Source: Variovorax sp.
Lineage (GTDB): Bacteria; Pseudomonadota; Gammaproteobacteria; Burkholderiales; Burkholderiaceae_C
Assembly: GCA_025352265.1 (NCBI GenBank)
Contig: JANXTS010000105.1
Coordinates: 1-64,000, forward strand
Length of the DNA: 64,000 nucleotides
Direction of reading: 5' to 3'
Below the pieces are notes generated by a model. It was not told where the DNA came from and made no database searches. It saw only the letters and a program-made list of their open reading frames with translations. Each line of letters begins with the position of its first letter. The first letter of the stretch is position 1. The translations under genes were made by a program, and so were the position numbers. Positions 53,887 to 64,000 of this stretch are shown here, in pieces.

Positions 53887-54897
53887 ATGAGCATCCCTAC
53901 CACCCGACTCGGCCGCACCGGCCTCACCGTTTCGCGACTCGCGCTCGGCACCATGACCTTCGGCCTGCAGACCGATGAAGCGACGTCGTTTCGCATCCTC
54001 GACAAGGCGACCGAGGGCGGCATCAACTTTCTCGACACGGCAGACGTGTACCCGCTCGGCGGTACGGCCGAAACGGCAGGCCGCACGGAGGAAATCATCG
54101 GTCGCTGGCTGAACGCCAAGGGTGGCAGCCGTCGCAGCGAGTTCATTCTTGCGACCAAGGCGGCCAACAAGGTCGGACCCAATCCGTGGGATCAGGGCAA
54201 CTCGCGCAAGCACTTGCTAGACGCCATCGACCTTTCGCTGAAGCGCCTGCAGACCGACCACGTCGACCTGTACCAGCTGCATCACAACGACCCCCATACG
54301 CCGCTCGACGAAAGCCTCGAAGCGCTCGACACCATCGTGCGGTCGGGCCGCGCGCGCTACATCGGCGTGTCGAACTTTCTGGCCTACCGATTGGCGCGGG
54401 CCATCGGCCGCACCGAGCTGCACAAGCTCACCAAGCTGGTGTCGGTGCAGCCGCGCTACAGCCTGTTGTTTCGCGAGATCGAACGCGAGTTGCTGCCGTT
54501 GGCGGACGAAGACGGCATCGGCGTCATTCCATACAACCCGCTGGCCGGCGGCATGCTCACCGGAAAATACAAGCCAGGTTCGAAGCCCGAAGACCAGACG
54601 CGGTTCACGCTCGGCACGGCCGGCGCGATGTACCAGGACCGCTATTGGAACGATCGGAGCTTCGCGACGATCGCGCAGCTGCACGCGTTGGCCGACGAGG
54701 CCGGCGTGCCGCTGGCGACACTGTCTGTTGCGTGGGTCATGGCGAACCCGCTCATCACTGCTCCGTTGCTCGGCGCCAGTCGCCCGGAGCAACTAGACGC
54801 CACGCTGGCCGCTGCCGAATACAAGCTTGACCCTGCGCTGAAGCTGAAACTCGACGAGCTGACCGCCGAATACCGCAAGGGCGATGCGCCGCGTTGA
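53887..54897 (+). CDS. Aldo/keto reductase
   Basis: An NADPH-dependent oxidoreductase of 336 residues with a TIM-barrel fold. The catalytic residues are recognisable in NFLDTADVYPLGGT (Asp and Tyr), FILATKAANK (Lys) and VDLYQLHHNDP (His). Cofactor-binding segments are VQPRYSLL, IPYNPLAGGMLTGKY and ITAPLLGASRPEQLDATLAAAE. It resembles the YajO/Tas-like aldo/keto reductases. The substrate is unknown. The CheB remnant follows 55 bp later. Confidence 0.88.
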   Translation: MSIPTTRLGRTGLTVSRLALGTMTFGLQTDEATSFRILDKATEGGINFLDTADVYPLGGTAETAGRTEEIIGRWLNAKGGSRRSEFILATKAANKVGPNPWDQGNSRKHLLDAIDLSLKRLQTDHVDLYQLHHNDPHTPLDESLEALDTIVRSGRARYIGVSNFLAYRLARAIGRTELHKLTKLVSVQPRYSLLFREIERELLPLADEDGIGVIPYNPLAGGMLTGKYKPGSKPEDQTRFTLGTAGAMYQDRYWNDRSFATIAQLHALADEAGVPLATLSVAWVMANPLITAPLLGASRPEQLDATLAAAEYKLDPALKLKLDELTAEYRKGDAPR

Positions 54898-54951
54898 CAC
54901 AGCGATGCCAAGCCGGAACAAATAACGGCGTTCTCCTTCGCGGGAACCAAC

Positions 54952-55474
54952 ATGTCAGTCGGTCGTGATCTCATCGTGATCGGCGGTTCAATGGGCGGTT
55001 TGAGCGCACTGTGCCGCTTCGTGGTGCCTTTGGCCGCCAACTTTCCCGCGGCCATCGTCGTTACGATCTACAACGGACCGGCCGCAGGCTCCAACACCGA
55101 CGAGAGCGCACAGCTGCCTGCCATCGTGGGCCAGCACACGCGATTGCCGGTGCTCGATGCGGTCGATGGCGAGGAGTTTCATCCTGGCACCATCTATCTG
55201 GCGCCCCAGGGTCATCACCTCGTCGTCCTGCCCACCGGCCGCAGCTTACGGGCGCCGCGTCATCGGCATCGTGCAAAGCCCGTCGGATGCAACCGCGCGC
55301 GGCATGCCGACAAGTGCCTTGTTGTCCAACCACACTGACTTTTGCGTGCTGCTCGACGAGATGCCAAAACTGCTGATGTCACTGGTGAGCGCGACCAGCG
55401 TCGATGGCGTCAACACCATCGGCTTCAGCGTGGCGCCCTCCGCACTGCCCGATTCGATCAAAGAGGCCGCATAG
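54952..55474 (+). pseudogene. CheB-type protein methylesterase remnant (internal deletion and frameshift)
   Basis: The first frame (54952-55338) starts RDLIVIGGSMGGLSALCRFV, the CheB nucleophile region, and runs to FHPGTIYLAPQGHHLVVLPTGRS. Here it leaves the family pattern. A second frame, entered near 55245-55260, reads RRVIGIVQSPSDATARGMPTSALLSNHTDFCVLLDEMPKLL, which is the C-terminal part of CheB methylesterases. The segment between them, including the MG-DG region with the catalytic aspartate, is missing. So about 50-60 codons are lost and the frame changes. It was probably a stand-alone CheB_methylest-domain protein. No other chemotaxis gene is present. Confidence 0.75.
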
Positions 55475-55522
55475 TCTCGACGCTGACAATCACGCTCATC
55501 AATCTGTTTCGGAAAGACAAAA

Positions 55523-56206
55523 ATGCCCGACACCCTGCTTGGCGGTTTGCGGATCCTGATAACGCAGGCGGACGACTTCATGGGGCCGACGTTGTGCGAA
55601 GTCCTGGCCGAGCACGGTGCGGACGTCATCGCGAGTCGGGAATCACTGATCGACCCGACCGCGCCCGCCGCAGTCGTCACGGCTGCCGGACGTGTCGATG
55701 TGTTGATCGCGAATCTGGCCGTTCCGGCACCGTCCACGGAAGTGGTTTCCATCAGCGACGATGAATGGCGCGCTACTTTTGCAGCGCTCGTCGATCCGCT
55801 GCCGCGGCTGGTGCGGGCCGTGTTGCCTTCGATGATTGAGCGCAAGTCGGGACGCATTCTCGTCATGGGCAGCGCGACGGCCTTGCGCGGAATGCGCCGC
55901 ACGGCGACGTACGGCGCGGCCCGTGCGGCCCAGATCGGGTACGTCCTGAGTGCGGCCCTCGAGGCTGCTCAGCACAACGTGCAGATCAACGCGATCGCCC
56001 AGAATTTCGTGGAGAACCCGACGTACTACTCGGTCGAGGTCCAGGCCAAGCCACGCTTTCAAGAGTTCATGAAGCGTGAGGTGCCGCTCGGCAGACTCGT
56101 CAGCGCGAGGGAGGACGCCGAGTTCGCCGCTTACCTGTGCAGCAAAGCGGCAGCGTGCTTCGTTGGCCAGGTATTTCCCGTTGCCGGGGGGTGGGCGATT
56201 CGATGA
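55523..56206 (+). CDS. Halohydrin dehalogenase-like SDR protein
   Basis: A 227-residue short-chain dehydrogenase/reductase fold protein. The normal NAD(P) loop (TGxxxGxG) is replaced by ITQADDFMGP, matching T-X4-F-X-G with T14, F19 and G21. The catalytic set is S117, Y130 and R134 in SATALRGMRRTATYGAAR, matching S-X12-Y-X3-R, where ordinary SDRs have Lys. These two motifs together define halohydrin dehalogenases (HheA-G), which turn vicinal halohydrins into epoxides without cofactor. NAIAQNFVENPTYYS and GQVFPVAGGWAIR fit that family's halide pocket and C terminus. Length (227) also fits. Alternatives: a divergent SDR of other function. It has a GGAAAG ribosome-binding site and no obvious operon partner. 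Confidence 0.72.
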   Translation: MPDTLLGGLRILITQADDFMGPTLCEVLAEHGADVIASRESLIDPTAPAAVVTAAGRVDVLIANLAVPAPSTEVVSISDDEWRATFAALVDPLPRLVRAVLPSMIERKSGRILVMGSATALRGMRRTATYGAARAAQIGYVLSAALEAAQHNVQINAIAQNFVENPTYYSVEVQAKPRFQEFMKREVPLGRLVSAREDAEFAAYLCSKAAACFVGQVFPVAGGWAIR

Positions 56207-56389
56207 CGCGCTGTCCCGATGCCATCGGGTCGCCCAGCTCGGGACCGAAGCCGAGGCCGCGGTGGCTGCCGCAGCAGTAAGCAATTTCCTTCGCGCTGAA
56301 CGTTTTTGGCTTCTGCCGCAAAATCGTCTTGCAATGAAGTGCGTCTTGTTCCTCCTCGGTCGCAGCAGCGCGCGGGCGCAGGAGTAGCC

Positions 56390-57406
56390 ATGGCGCAACT
56401 GATGACTCTGATGATCGAGAACGCGCTCGGCTTGATCTTCGCGGTCAGCCTGGCAGCCCGCCTAGGCCTTCCGGTGCCTGCCGCGCCGGTACTGGTGGTG
56501 GCCGGCGCACTGGTGTCCATCGGCCAAGTGTCGCTGCCTGGCGTGTTGCTTGCCGCGGTGCTCGGTAACCTGATTGGCGACGGTGCCTGGTTCTATGCGG
56601 GTCGACGCTACGGCCATCGCTTCATGCGGCTGCTGTGCCGTATCTCTCTATCGCCGGACTCTTGCGTGCGCCGCAGCGAATTGCTCATCACGCGCTGGGG
56701 CGGCTTGTCGTTGCTGGCAGCTAAATTCGTGCCTGGCGTGTCGGTCGTGGCACCACCGATGGCTGGTGCGCTTGGCATGTCGTCGCTGCGTTTCTTGCTG
56801 TTTGAAGTTGGCGCGGCATTGGCCTGGGCCGGGGTGTTCCTTGGTTTGGGCTACGCCTTCCGCGACAGCGTGCAGGGCGTGCTGAACGGGTTGGCCGACG
56901 CGGGCGGTGTCGCGACTCTGGCGGTCGTGGGCGCGGTGCTCGCAACGCTGGCCGTCCGCTTCTGGCGGAGGCGGCGCTTCATGCAGCTGACCCGCATGCC
57001 GCGCATCTCGGTGGATGAGTTGTATGACTTGATGGGCACAGCAACGCCACCGCTGGTGATCGACGTGCGTGGCAATGCGAGCATCCGGATCGATCCGCGC
57101 CGCATTCCCGGTGCACTGCCGCTGAGCCTCAAGGACATTCAGCATCGTCGCAGGGCGAACGTCTTCGATGGCGCTCGCGATGTGGTGCTCTATTGCGATT
57201 GTCCGAATGACGTATCGGCTGCCCTGGCGGCCGGTGCACTGGCCGCGCAAGGCGTGGTGCGCGCGCGCCCATTGGCGGGCGGACTCGATGCGTGGGTGGC
57301 GGCAGGTCTACCGATGTCATTGCACACGACGGCAACGGTGCGACGCAGGGCCGGTGCGCCCGACGCCACCGCAGACGCCACTGTCTTGCCCGGCATCAAT
57401 CTCTGA
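56390..57406 (+). CDS. DedA-family membrane protein fused to a rhodanese domain
   Basis: A 338-residue two-domain protein. The N-terminal 200 residues are a DedA/VTT membrane domain (GLPVPAAPVLVVAGALV, LGNLIGDGAWFYAGRRYG, FVPGVSVVAPPMAGALGMSSLRFLLFEVGAALAWAGVFLGLGY), a family thought to scramble or flip lipids. After a helix and basic linker (RFWRRRRFMQLTRMPRIS), a rhodanese-like domain (about 220-310) shows PPLVIDVRGNASIRIDPRRIPGALPL and the loop VVLYCDCPNDVSAA, with cysteines at the active-site position. GGAG precedes the ATG at 56390; the track's earlier start is unsupported. Rhodanese activity is not assured, and the role of the fusion is unknown. Confidence 0.87.
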   Translation: MAQLMTLMIENALGLIFAVSLAARLGLPVPAAPVLVVAGALVSIGQVSLPGVLLAAVLGNLIGDGAWFYAGRRYGHRFMRLLCRISLSPDSCVRRSELLITRWGGLSLLAAKFVPGVSVVAPPMAGALGMSSLRFLLFEVGAALAWAGVFLGLGYAFRDSVQGVLNGLADAGGVATLAVVGAVLATLAVRFWRRRRFMQLTRMPRISVDELYDLMGTATPPLVIDVRGNASIRIDPRRIPGALPLSLKDIQHRRRANVFDGARDVVLYCDCPNDVSAALAAGALAAQGVVRARPLAGGLDAWVAAGLPMSLHTTATVRRRAGAPDATADATVLPGINL

Positions 57407-57427
57407 ATCGCTTCAAGACACTCGCTC

Positions 57428-58705
57428 GTGCCCTTACCGACATCCCCGCTCGCCACATCGTCGCTTGCTGACTCTTCCGAACCGCAAGGACTGACGACCG
57501 GCCTGACATTCGTCTTTGCCGTGGCCTGCGGTCTGTGCGTGGCCAACATCTACTACGCGCAGCCGCTGCTCGGCCCGATCTCCGCCAGCCTCGGTCTGCA
57601 CGCGGGCTTGGCCGGGCTGATCATGACGGTGATACAGCTCGGCTTCGGCAGCGGCCTGTTGCTGCTGGTGCCACTGGCCGACGTCATTGAAAACCGGCGC
57701 CTTGTCAGCTGCATGCTGTCGGTCGCAGTGCTTGGCTTGATCGGCATTGCGTTGTCCAATTCGGCTGTTACTTTTCTGGCGGCATCTTTCGTGGTGGGCC
57801 TATGCGCCGTGGCAGCGCAGGTGCTCGTTCCGTTCGCTTCGCACCTGGCGCCCGAGGCCACGCGTGGCAAGGTGGTCGGCAACATCATGGCGGGGTTGCT
57901 GGCCGGCATCATGCTGGCGCGGCCGTTTTCCAGCCTGGTCGCGGCAGGCTACGGATGGCGCGCCGTGTTCTGGATTTCCGCCGTGGTCATGGCCGTGCTC
58001 ATAGCCGTGCTGTGGCGCGCGCTGCCGGAACGCCATCCGCATGGATCGGTCGGATACAGGCGGACCATGGCGTCTTTGCCGGGAATCGTTCGGCGTACGC
58101 CGTTGCTGCGGCGCCGGGCCTTCTACCAGGGGATGATGTTCGCGGCTTTCCAGACCTTCTGGACTGCCGTGCCGCTGGCCCTGGTGCATGAATTCGGCTT
58201 GGGGCAGGGCGGCATCGCGGCGTTCGCGTTGGCCGGCGCGGCCGGCGCGTTGGCCGCACCTTGGTCGGGTCGTTTGGCCGACAGGGGCTTGACGCGGCCC
58301 GCTACCGGCTGGGCTATCGCCTTGGGGCTGCTGTCCTTCATGATCGGCGCCGTGTCGGTGCACTACCACTCGCTCGCAGGGCTGGTGGCGTCTGGCGTGT
58401 TGCTCGACGGTGCGGTGCAGCTGTGCCAGATCTTGAGCATTCGCAGCATCTTCATGCTAGCGCCCGAGTTGCGCGGCCGCCTTAACGGCCTCTTCATGAC
58501 GTTCGTCTTCTTGTGCGCCGCCGTTGCGTCCGGTCTCGCGGCAGCGGTGTACGCCTTCCACGGCTGGACGGCGCTGTGCCTTCTGGGTGGCGGCTTCATC
58601 GTTGCGGCGCTGGTGTTTTATGCGACGGAATTTCTGGGTCGGGGCGCGCTGGTTGAAGGACGAGGCATAACCTGTTTGCCATCCGGCGATTGCCATAACC
58701 TGTAG
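57428..58705 (+). CDS. MFS transporter
   Basis: A 425-residue, 12-helix major facilitator protein. The start ANIYYAQPLLGPISASLGLHAGLAGLIMTVIQLGFGSGLLLLVPLAD and loop APEATRGKVVGNIMAGLLAGIMLARPFSSLVA identify the YgaY/YnfM-like drug:H+ antiporter subgroup. The start is a GTG at 57428, 21 bp after the DedA-rhodanese stop. The last 20 residues (VEGRGITCLPSGDCHNL) are hydrophilic and unusual. The methyltransferase gene follows after 3 bp. Substrate unknown. Confidence 0.88.
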   Translation: MPLPTSPLATSSLADSSEPQGLTTGLTFVFAVACGLCVANIYYAQPLLGPISASLGLHAGLAGLIMTVIQLGFGSGLLLLVPLADVIENRRLVSCMLSVAVLGLIGIALSNSAVTFLAASFVVGLCAVAAQVLVPFASHLAPEATRGKVVGNIMAGLLAGIMLARPFSSLVAAGYGWRAVFWISAVVMAVLIAVLWRALPERHPHGSVGYRRTMASLPGIVRRTPLLRRRAFYQGMMFAAFQTFWTAVPLALVHEFGLGQGGIAAFALAGAAGALAAPWSGRLADRGLTRPATGWAIALGLLSFMIGAVSVHYHSLAGLVASGVLLDGAVQLCQILSIRSIFMLAPELRGRLNGLFMTFVFLCAAVASGLAAAVYAFHGWTALCLLGGGFIVAALVFYATEFLGRGALVEGRGITCLPSGDCHNL

Positions 58706-58708
58706 CCG

Positions 58709-59323
58709 ATGATCGAACTTCCGCACAGTCCCGCCGCCGACCGCAACAAGCAACCGATCCTCGATGTGTTGAGTCACGTCCTGGGAGCGCGAGGTACCGC
58801 GCTGGAGATCGCGTCGGGCACGGGCCAGCACGTCGCCGCATTCGCAACGGACATGCGTCAATGGGTTTGGCAACCCACGGATGCGGACCCGGGCATGCTG
58901 CCCGTGATTGCAAGCCGGGCAACCGAGGTCGGGCTATCAAACCTTCGGGCGCCGCTTCTGCTGGACGTGACCGCGCCTCGGTGGCCTTCGCAGGGCCCTG
59001 CCTTCACCAAAAGCTTCGACGCCATCTACTGCGCCAACATGTTGCACATCGCGCCACCGTCCGCGTGTGCTGGCCTCATGCAAGGTGCAGCGCGCTATCT
59101 GCTTGCTGGCGGACTGCTCGTTACGTATGGCCCGTACTTTGAAGAGGGCCCATCGGTACCGAGCAACCTGGCGTTCGATGAAAGTCTGCGTGCCCGTAAT
59201 CCGTTTTGGGGAATCCGTCGCCTGAAGGATGTCGAGGCGGAAGCGCGACGACACGGACTCACGCTGCAGGAGCGGCATCCGATGCCCGCCAACAATTTAT
59301 TGCTGGTTTTCGCGCTCGCCTGA
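58709..59323 (+). CDS. DUF938 family SAM-dependent methyltransferase-like protein
   Basis: A 204-residue class I methyltransferase fold protein. Its DUF938 N terminus is SPAADRNKQPILDVLSHVL, and the SAM-binding motif is ALEIASGTGQHVAAFA, followed by QPTDADPGMLPVIASRA. The segment FDAIYCANMLHIAPPSACAGLMQGAARYL and YGPYFEEGPSVPSNLAFDESLRARNPFWGIR are family-specific. The target of methylation is unknown. It is 3 bp downstream of the MFS gene and thus likely cotranscribed. Confidence 0.88.
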   Translation: MIELPHSPAADRNKQPILDVLSHVLGARGTALEIASGTGQHVAAFATDMRQWVWQPTDADPGMLPVIASRATEVGLSNLRAPLLLDVTAPRWPSQGPAFTKSFDAIYCANMLHIAPPSACAGLMQGAARYLLAGGLLVTYGPYFEEGPSVPSNLAFDESLRARNPFWGIRRLKDVEAEARRHGLTLQERHPMPANNLLLVFALA

Positions 59324-59351
59324 GAGTGCGGCGCTGCTTCAAAATACGGAC

Positions 59352-59573
59352 ATGGACGCTCGCTCTAACGATGTTGCGACGCTGACCGACGCGGCTCTGA
59401 CCGGGGCTGCGTTGGAAGAGCGACGCAAGGCCGCGCAAGGCAACCCCTACGCGCTCGAGCGCGCGCGGGAGTTGGAGAACGAGTTGCGGCGCCGTGCGGG
59501 CATCGTCAGCACGCTGGGCGCGCCGCTCGAGTTCGCGCGTCCGCGGCCGCTGCCGTGGTGGCGATTCTGGTGA
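59352..59573 (+). CDS. Small conserved-looking hypothetical protein
   Basis: A 73-residue protein with a central charged helix (LEERRKAAQGNPYALERARELENELRRRAG) and a basic, Trp-rich C terminus (PRPLPWWRFW). No domain recognised. The third-position GC content fits the genes around it. I used the ATG at 59352; the track's longer frame overlaps the methyltransferase. No strong ribosome-binding site is seen. It may be cotranscribed with the two genes upstream. Confidence 0.55.
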   Translation: MDARSNDVATLTDAALTGAALEERRKAAQGNPYALERARELENELRRRAGIVSTLGAPLEFARPRPLPWWRFW

Positions 59574-59589
59574 AGCTCTGACCCCGGCT

Positions 59590-59733
59590 TCACCTGGCCG
59601 GCGCATGAATTTGGCTGCGGCCAATGCCCAAGTCGGTTAGTTCCTGGTCGCCCATGGCGCGAATTTCTGGGTCGTTCGAAGGCGCCGTGAACACGGTGAC
59701 CGGGGCGCTGATGCAATTTCGCCAGACATCAGA
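59590..59733 (-). pseudogene. DUF1127-like small protein remnant
   Basis: Downstream of katG, a frame reads SDVWRNCISAPVTVFTA...DPEIRAMGDQELTDLGIGRSQI, resembling the DUF1127 pattern in which a short basic protein ends RALSDRELRDIGLSRSEI. No ATG, GTG or TTG occurs at the expected start (the codon before SD is GGA); the ORF track's start is 35 codons upstream, within katG, and a GTG further in would give only 34 residues. The middle also seems shortened. It may be a decayed gene or a small ORF with an unusual start. Confidence 0.35.
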
Positions 59734-59750
59734 TCCGTCGCTGAAAGCAA

Positions 59751-59778
59751 AACGCCGGAGGCGATGGCCCCCGGCGTT
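59751..59778 (-). terminator. Intrinsic terminator of katG
   Basis: Stem AACGCCGG/CCGGCGTT (8 pairs), read on the minus strand and followed by TTGCTTTC, about 20 bp after the katG stop. A good terminator for katG. Confidence 0.7.
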
Positions 59779-59795
59779 CAGAGAAACGACCTTGA

Positions 59796-62243
<2,448 letters not shown>

Positions 62244-62338
62244 TTAGCAAAAGCCGGGAGGCCTTGAGCGCCGGCCCGTTCTCGACATGGCAAACGGTAC
62301 GCTCTTCCTGCAAGTGTCTGACGCCCGTTCTCGAAAGC

Positions 62339-62914
62339 TTATGTCGCTATGTTTCGATTCGCGCCAAACTGCGCCTTGCGTGCCAAGTAAACGGCCAAGG
62401 AAATCCCGGCAACGCTCCCGACGAACGGCAGGACCGTCAGCCCTCTGGGCAGCATGAAAAGGTCGAGCGCGATCAAAACGCTCCCCAACGCGCAAGCCAC
62501 CGCGACACGCCAGCGCGGCGCTGCCGCCCAACCGCCCAGCACGAAGCCGAAGTGGCTGAGCAGTGAGCCCAATGGCTGGAGCAAGTAAACGAACACCATG
62601 TCTTCGTCCCCGATGTGGAAGACTCCGATGAACGCGCGCAAAAGCCAGGTCAGGGTGAGCAAGCCGAGCAACGCGAACGGGAGCATCGCGGCCCATCGAC
62701 CGATGTCAGGCCAAGCTTTCAAGCCTTTGAAGCCACCGCTTTTGTCGATGCTAAAAAAGGTTTGCTTTTGTGTTGAAGCAGAGCGAATTGATTCCGCTTC
62801 ACCCAGAGCGTTTCTATCCAGCTTCTTTTTGGCCCGGAGGAACAAGGCGACGACTGCGATCATCGCCAGGGACAGGATAAGGAAGAGCGTTGGCACGTTG
62901 CTCAATGCCCGCAC
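62339..62914 (-). CDS. Predicted inner-membrane protein
   Basis: A 191-residue membrane protein. Hydrophobic segments are FLILSLAMIAVVALFLRA (N-terminal), WAAMLPFALLGLLTLTWLLRAFIGVF, MVFVYLLQPLGSLLSHFGFVLGG, WRVAVACALGSVLIALDLFML and LPFVGSVAGISLAVYLA. No family is recognised. It starts at a GTG (62914) inside the end of the lipoprotein gene (13-bp overlap), or at a TTG (62905) that overlaps the stop as TTGA; either way the two are coupled. Confidence 0.68.
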   Translation of the reverse strand: MRALSNVPTLFLILSLAMIAVVALFLRAKKKLDRNALGEAESIRSASTQKQTFFSIDKSGGFKGLKAWPDIGRWAAMLPFALLGLLTLTWLLRAFIGVFHIGDEDMVFVYLLQPLGSLLSHFGFVLGGWAAAPRWRVAVACALGSVLIALDLFMLPRGLTVLPFVGSVAGISLAVYLARKAQFGANRNIAT

Positions 62915-63870
62915 TGGTTGGACACTTTAACGGTCTCATTGCGCGCGTTGGACCATGCGATCGCGGCTGAGTCGGTGGCTGGTCGGTCGTCCGCTTCTAT
63001 GAGTCCGACCAGCGTGCGGGTCGCACCCATCAGCGAGTCGACCGACGACTTGTACATCTCGCACACCGGGTCCCATGCAGGCTTGGCTTTCGGGTCGCGC
63101 TTCAGCGTGCCGAGCTCTGCGTTGGCAAGGCCCAGAGCCTGCAGCGATACGGCAATGGCCGCGACCTGCTCCTTGTCGGACAAGCCGCCCTTTACCGCGG
63201 CTGCCAGCTTGCGCACTTGGAGCGACACCCTGAGCTTGTGGAAGCGCACCGTGCCCGGCGTGAGCGAGGCCAATTCGGCCTCGTCGCGCTTGAGCGTCTG
63301 CTGGGACAGCGCAGTGCCAAACGCGCTGGTCGCCTTGCCCGCTGCGATGAGTGCAGCGACGAAGCGGTCGTCCATCGCTCGCGCCTTCACGCCCTTGTCG
63401 CTCAGGTATTCTTTCGTTTTCTCGTAGGTGTCGGCTTCTTTCAACAACGGGTTCACCGTTTCGAGCGCGGCATTGAGGGACTTGGCGACTTCGTTGAGTT
63501 CCGGCAGCGACTCGCTGATCGCCATGGCTCGCTCAAATGCTTGTAGCGGCGCGTCGACGTCATTGCCACTTGCGCTGTAACGGTCGAGCGGAGGATTGCC
63601 CTTGGCATTTATCTTGGGGTTCGACCGGCGATAGTCCTTGAGGATGTGGCCGAAGTCGTGCCATTGCAGTAGCTTGTTGTAGGCGATCACATAGGCGTTG
63701 AGCTTTTCGGACTCCTGCTTTTCCGGCACTACGAGTCCGGCAAGCTTGGGTGCGATATCGGGGTTGCACGCGCTGAGGGAGACAATAAGGGAAAGCGTCA
63801 CCGCACCCAAGGAAAGGTAGACGCAAAGGCGTGTGGCGGTCGCGCGCGATGACCTAGACATGAACGTCAT
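62902..63870 (-). CDS. DUF3829-type lipoprotein
   Basis: A 322-residue predicted lipoprotein. The signal peptide YLSLGAVTLSLIVSLSAC ends in a lipobox, and the mature protein is mostly helical with a coiled-coil pattern (EKLNAYVIAYNKLLQWHD, FERAMAISESLPELNEVAKSLN). The layout fits the DUF3829 family of YiiG-like lipoproteins; function unknown. The ATG at 63870 has a strong AGGAGGA ribosome-binding site, so the track's earlier start is unlikely. It is coupled to the membrane-protein gene downstream. The last 130 bp of the window beyond its start show nothing recognisable. Confidence 0.72.
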   Translation of the reverse strand: MTFMSRSSRATATRLCVYLSLGAVTLSLIVSLSACNPDIAPKLAGLVVPEKQESEKLNAYVIAYNKLLQWHDFGHILKDYRRSNPKINAKGNPPLDRYSASGNDVDAPLQAFERAMAISESLPELNEVAKSLNAALETVNPLLKEADTYEKTKEYLSDKGVKARAMDDRFVAALIAAGKATSAFGTALSQQTLKRDEAELASLTPGTVRFHKLRVSLQVRKLAAAVKGGLSDKEQVAAIAVSLQALGLANAELGTLKRDPKAKPAWDPVCEMYKSSVDSLMGATRTLVGLIEADDRPATDSAAIAWSNARNETVKVSNQCGH

Positions 63871-64000
63871 GAAATTCCTCCTGAATCTTTTTGTATTAGC
63901 GGGGGACTCTACACAGCGCACGGTCCCCTTTGCCCGCATCCCACTTGCGGCACTGTGCGGTTGTCGACGGTTTCAGAGATAGCTTGCCGACTCGACGCAC

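Overview
The window is about 64 kb of high-GC (roughly 63-65%), densely packed chromosomal DNA from a betaproteobacterium. The protein sequences (SerS, TrpS, UrtABCDE, IspH/SlpA, Bug-type TctC) look like Burkholderiales, family Comamonadaceae, and resemble Variovorax or a close relative. That assignment is from memory of the families, not from a search. I see no insertion sequence, phage, plasmid gene or CRISPR array.

Layout. 1-2124: a PAS-domain sensor gene decayed by a frameshift and a nonsense codon. 2404-6520: two LysR regulators, a DUF3253 protein, an MDR oxidoreductase and an SDR reductase. 6569-10579: a paoABC-type periplasmic molybdenum aldehyde oxidoreductase operon. 11014-20915: a self-contained selenoprotein formate dehydrogenase locus on the minus strand, in transcription order lipoprotein, fdnG (in-frame UGA = selenocysteine 196), Fe-S beta subunit, cytochrome b gamma subunit, fdhE, selA, selB and the tRNA-Sec gene selC. 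21018-29188: an FtsX-like permease, truncated haemoglobin plus FAD reductase, Smr and RadC proteins, FKBP prolyl isomerase, IspH and a threonine dehydratase-like enzyme. 29235-30681: serS followed directly by tRNA-Ser(CGA). 30955-33050: a convergent histidine kinase/NarL-type regulator pair. 33119-40433: a minus-strand housekeeping run (trpS with an extra C-terminal domain, site-2 protease, YciO-like protein, EamA transporter, PHP phosphatase, ZntB/CorA channel, Pit phosphate transporter). 40543-44034: Bug solute-binding protein, Cys-containing hypothetical, 2-hydroxyacid dehydrogenase, PHB depolymerase-like esterase. 44144-49870: urea ABC transporter urtABCDE. 49888-59573: amidase, two MFS exporters, SPFH protein, aldo/keto reductase, a CheB remnant, a halohydrin-dehalogenase-like SDR, a DedA-rhodanese fusion, DUF938 methyltransferase and a small protein. 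59590-63870: katG, a DUF1127-like remnant and a membrane protein/lipoprotein pair.

How the genes work together. The strongest functional unit is the formate dehydrogenase locus. The catalytic subunit needs UGA recoding, and the selenocysteine synthase, the dedicated elongation factor and the tRNA are encoded just downstream on the same strand; only selD, plus fdhD and molybdenum-cofactor genes, are missing from the window. Formate electrons would pass through the Fe-S subunit to a membrane cytochrome b. The neighbouring paoABC operon is a second exported molybdoenzyme. urtABCDE imports urea, with an intrinsic terminator after urtA that would favour excess binding protein. Many gene pairs overlap as ATGA, GTGA, TTGA or TGATG, suggesting translational coupling.

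The most notable less-expected items are the SDR at 55523-56206, which carries both halohydrin dehalogenase motifs (T-X4-F-X-G and S-X12-Y-X3-R), the TrpS with a DUF1508-like tail, the DedA-rhodanese fusion, and the decayed PAS and CheB genes. I did not find a convincing wholly new multi-gene system.
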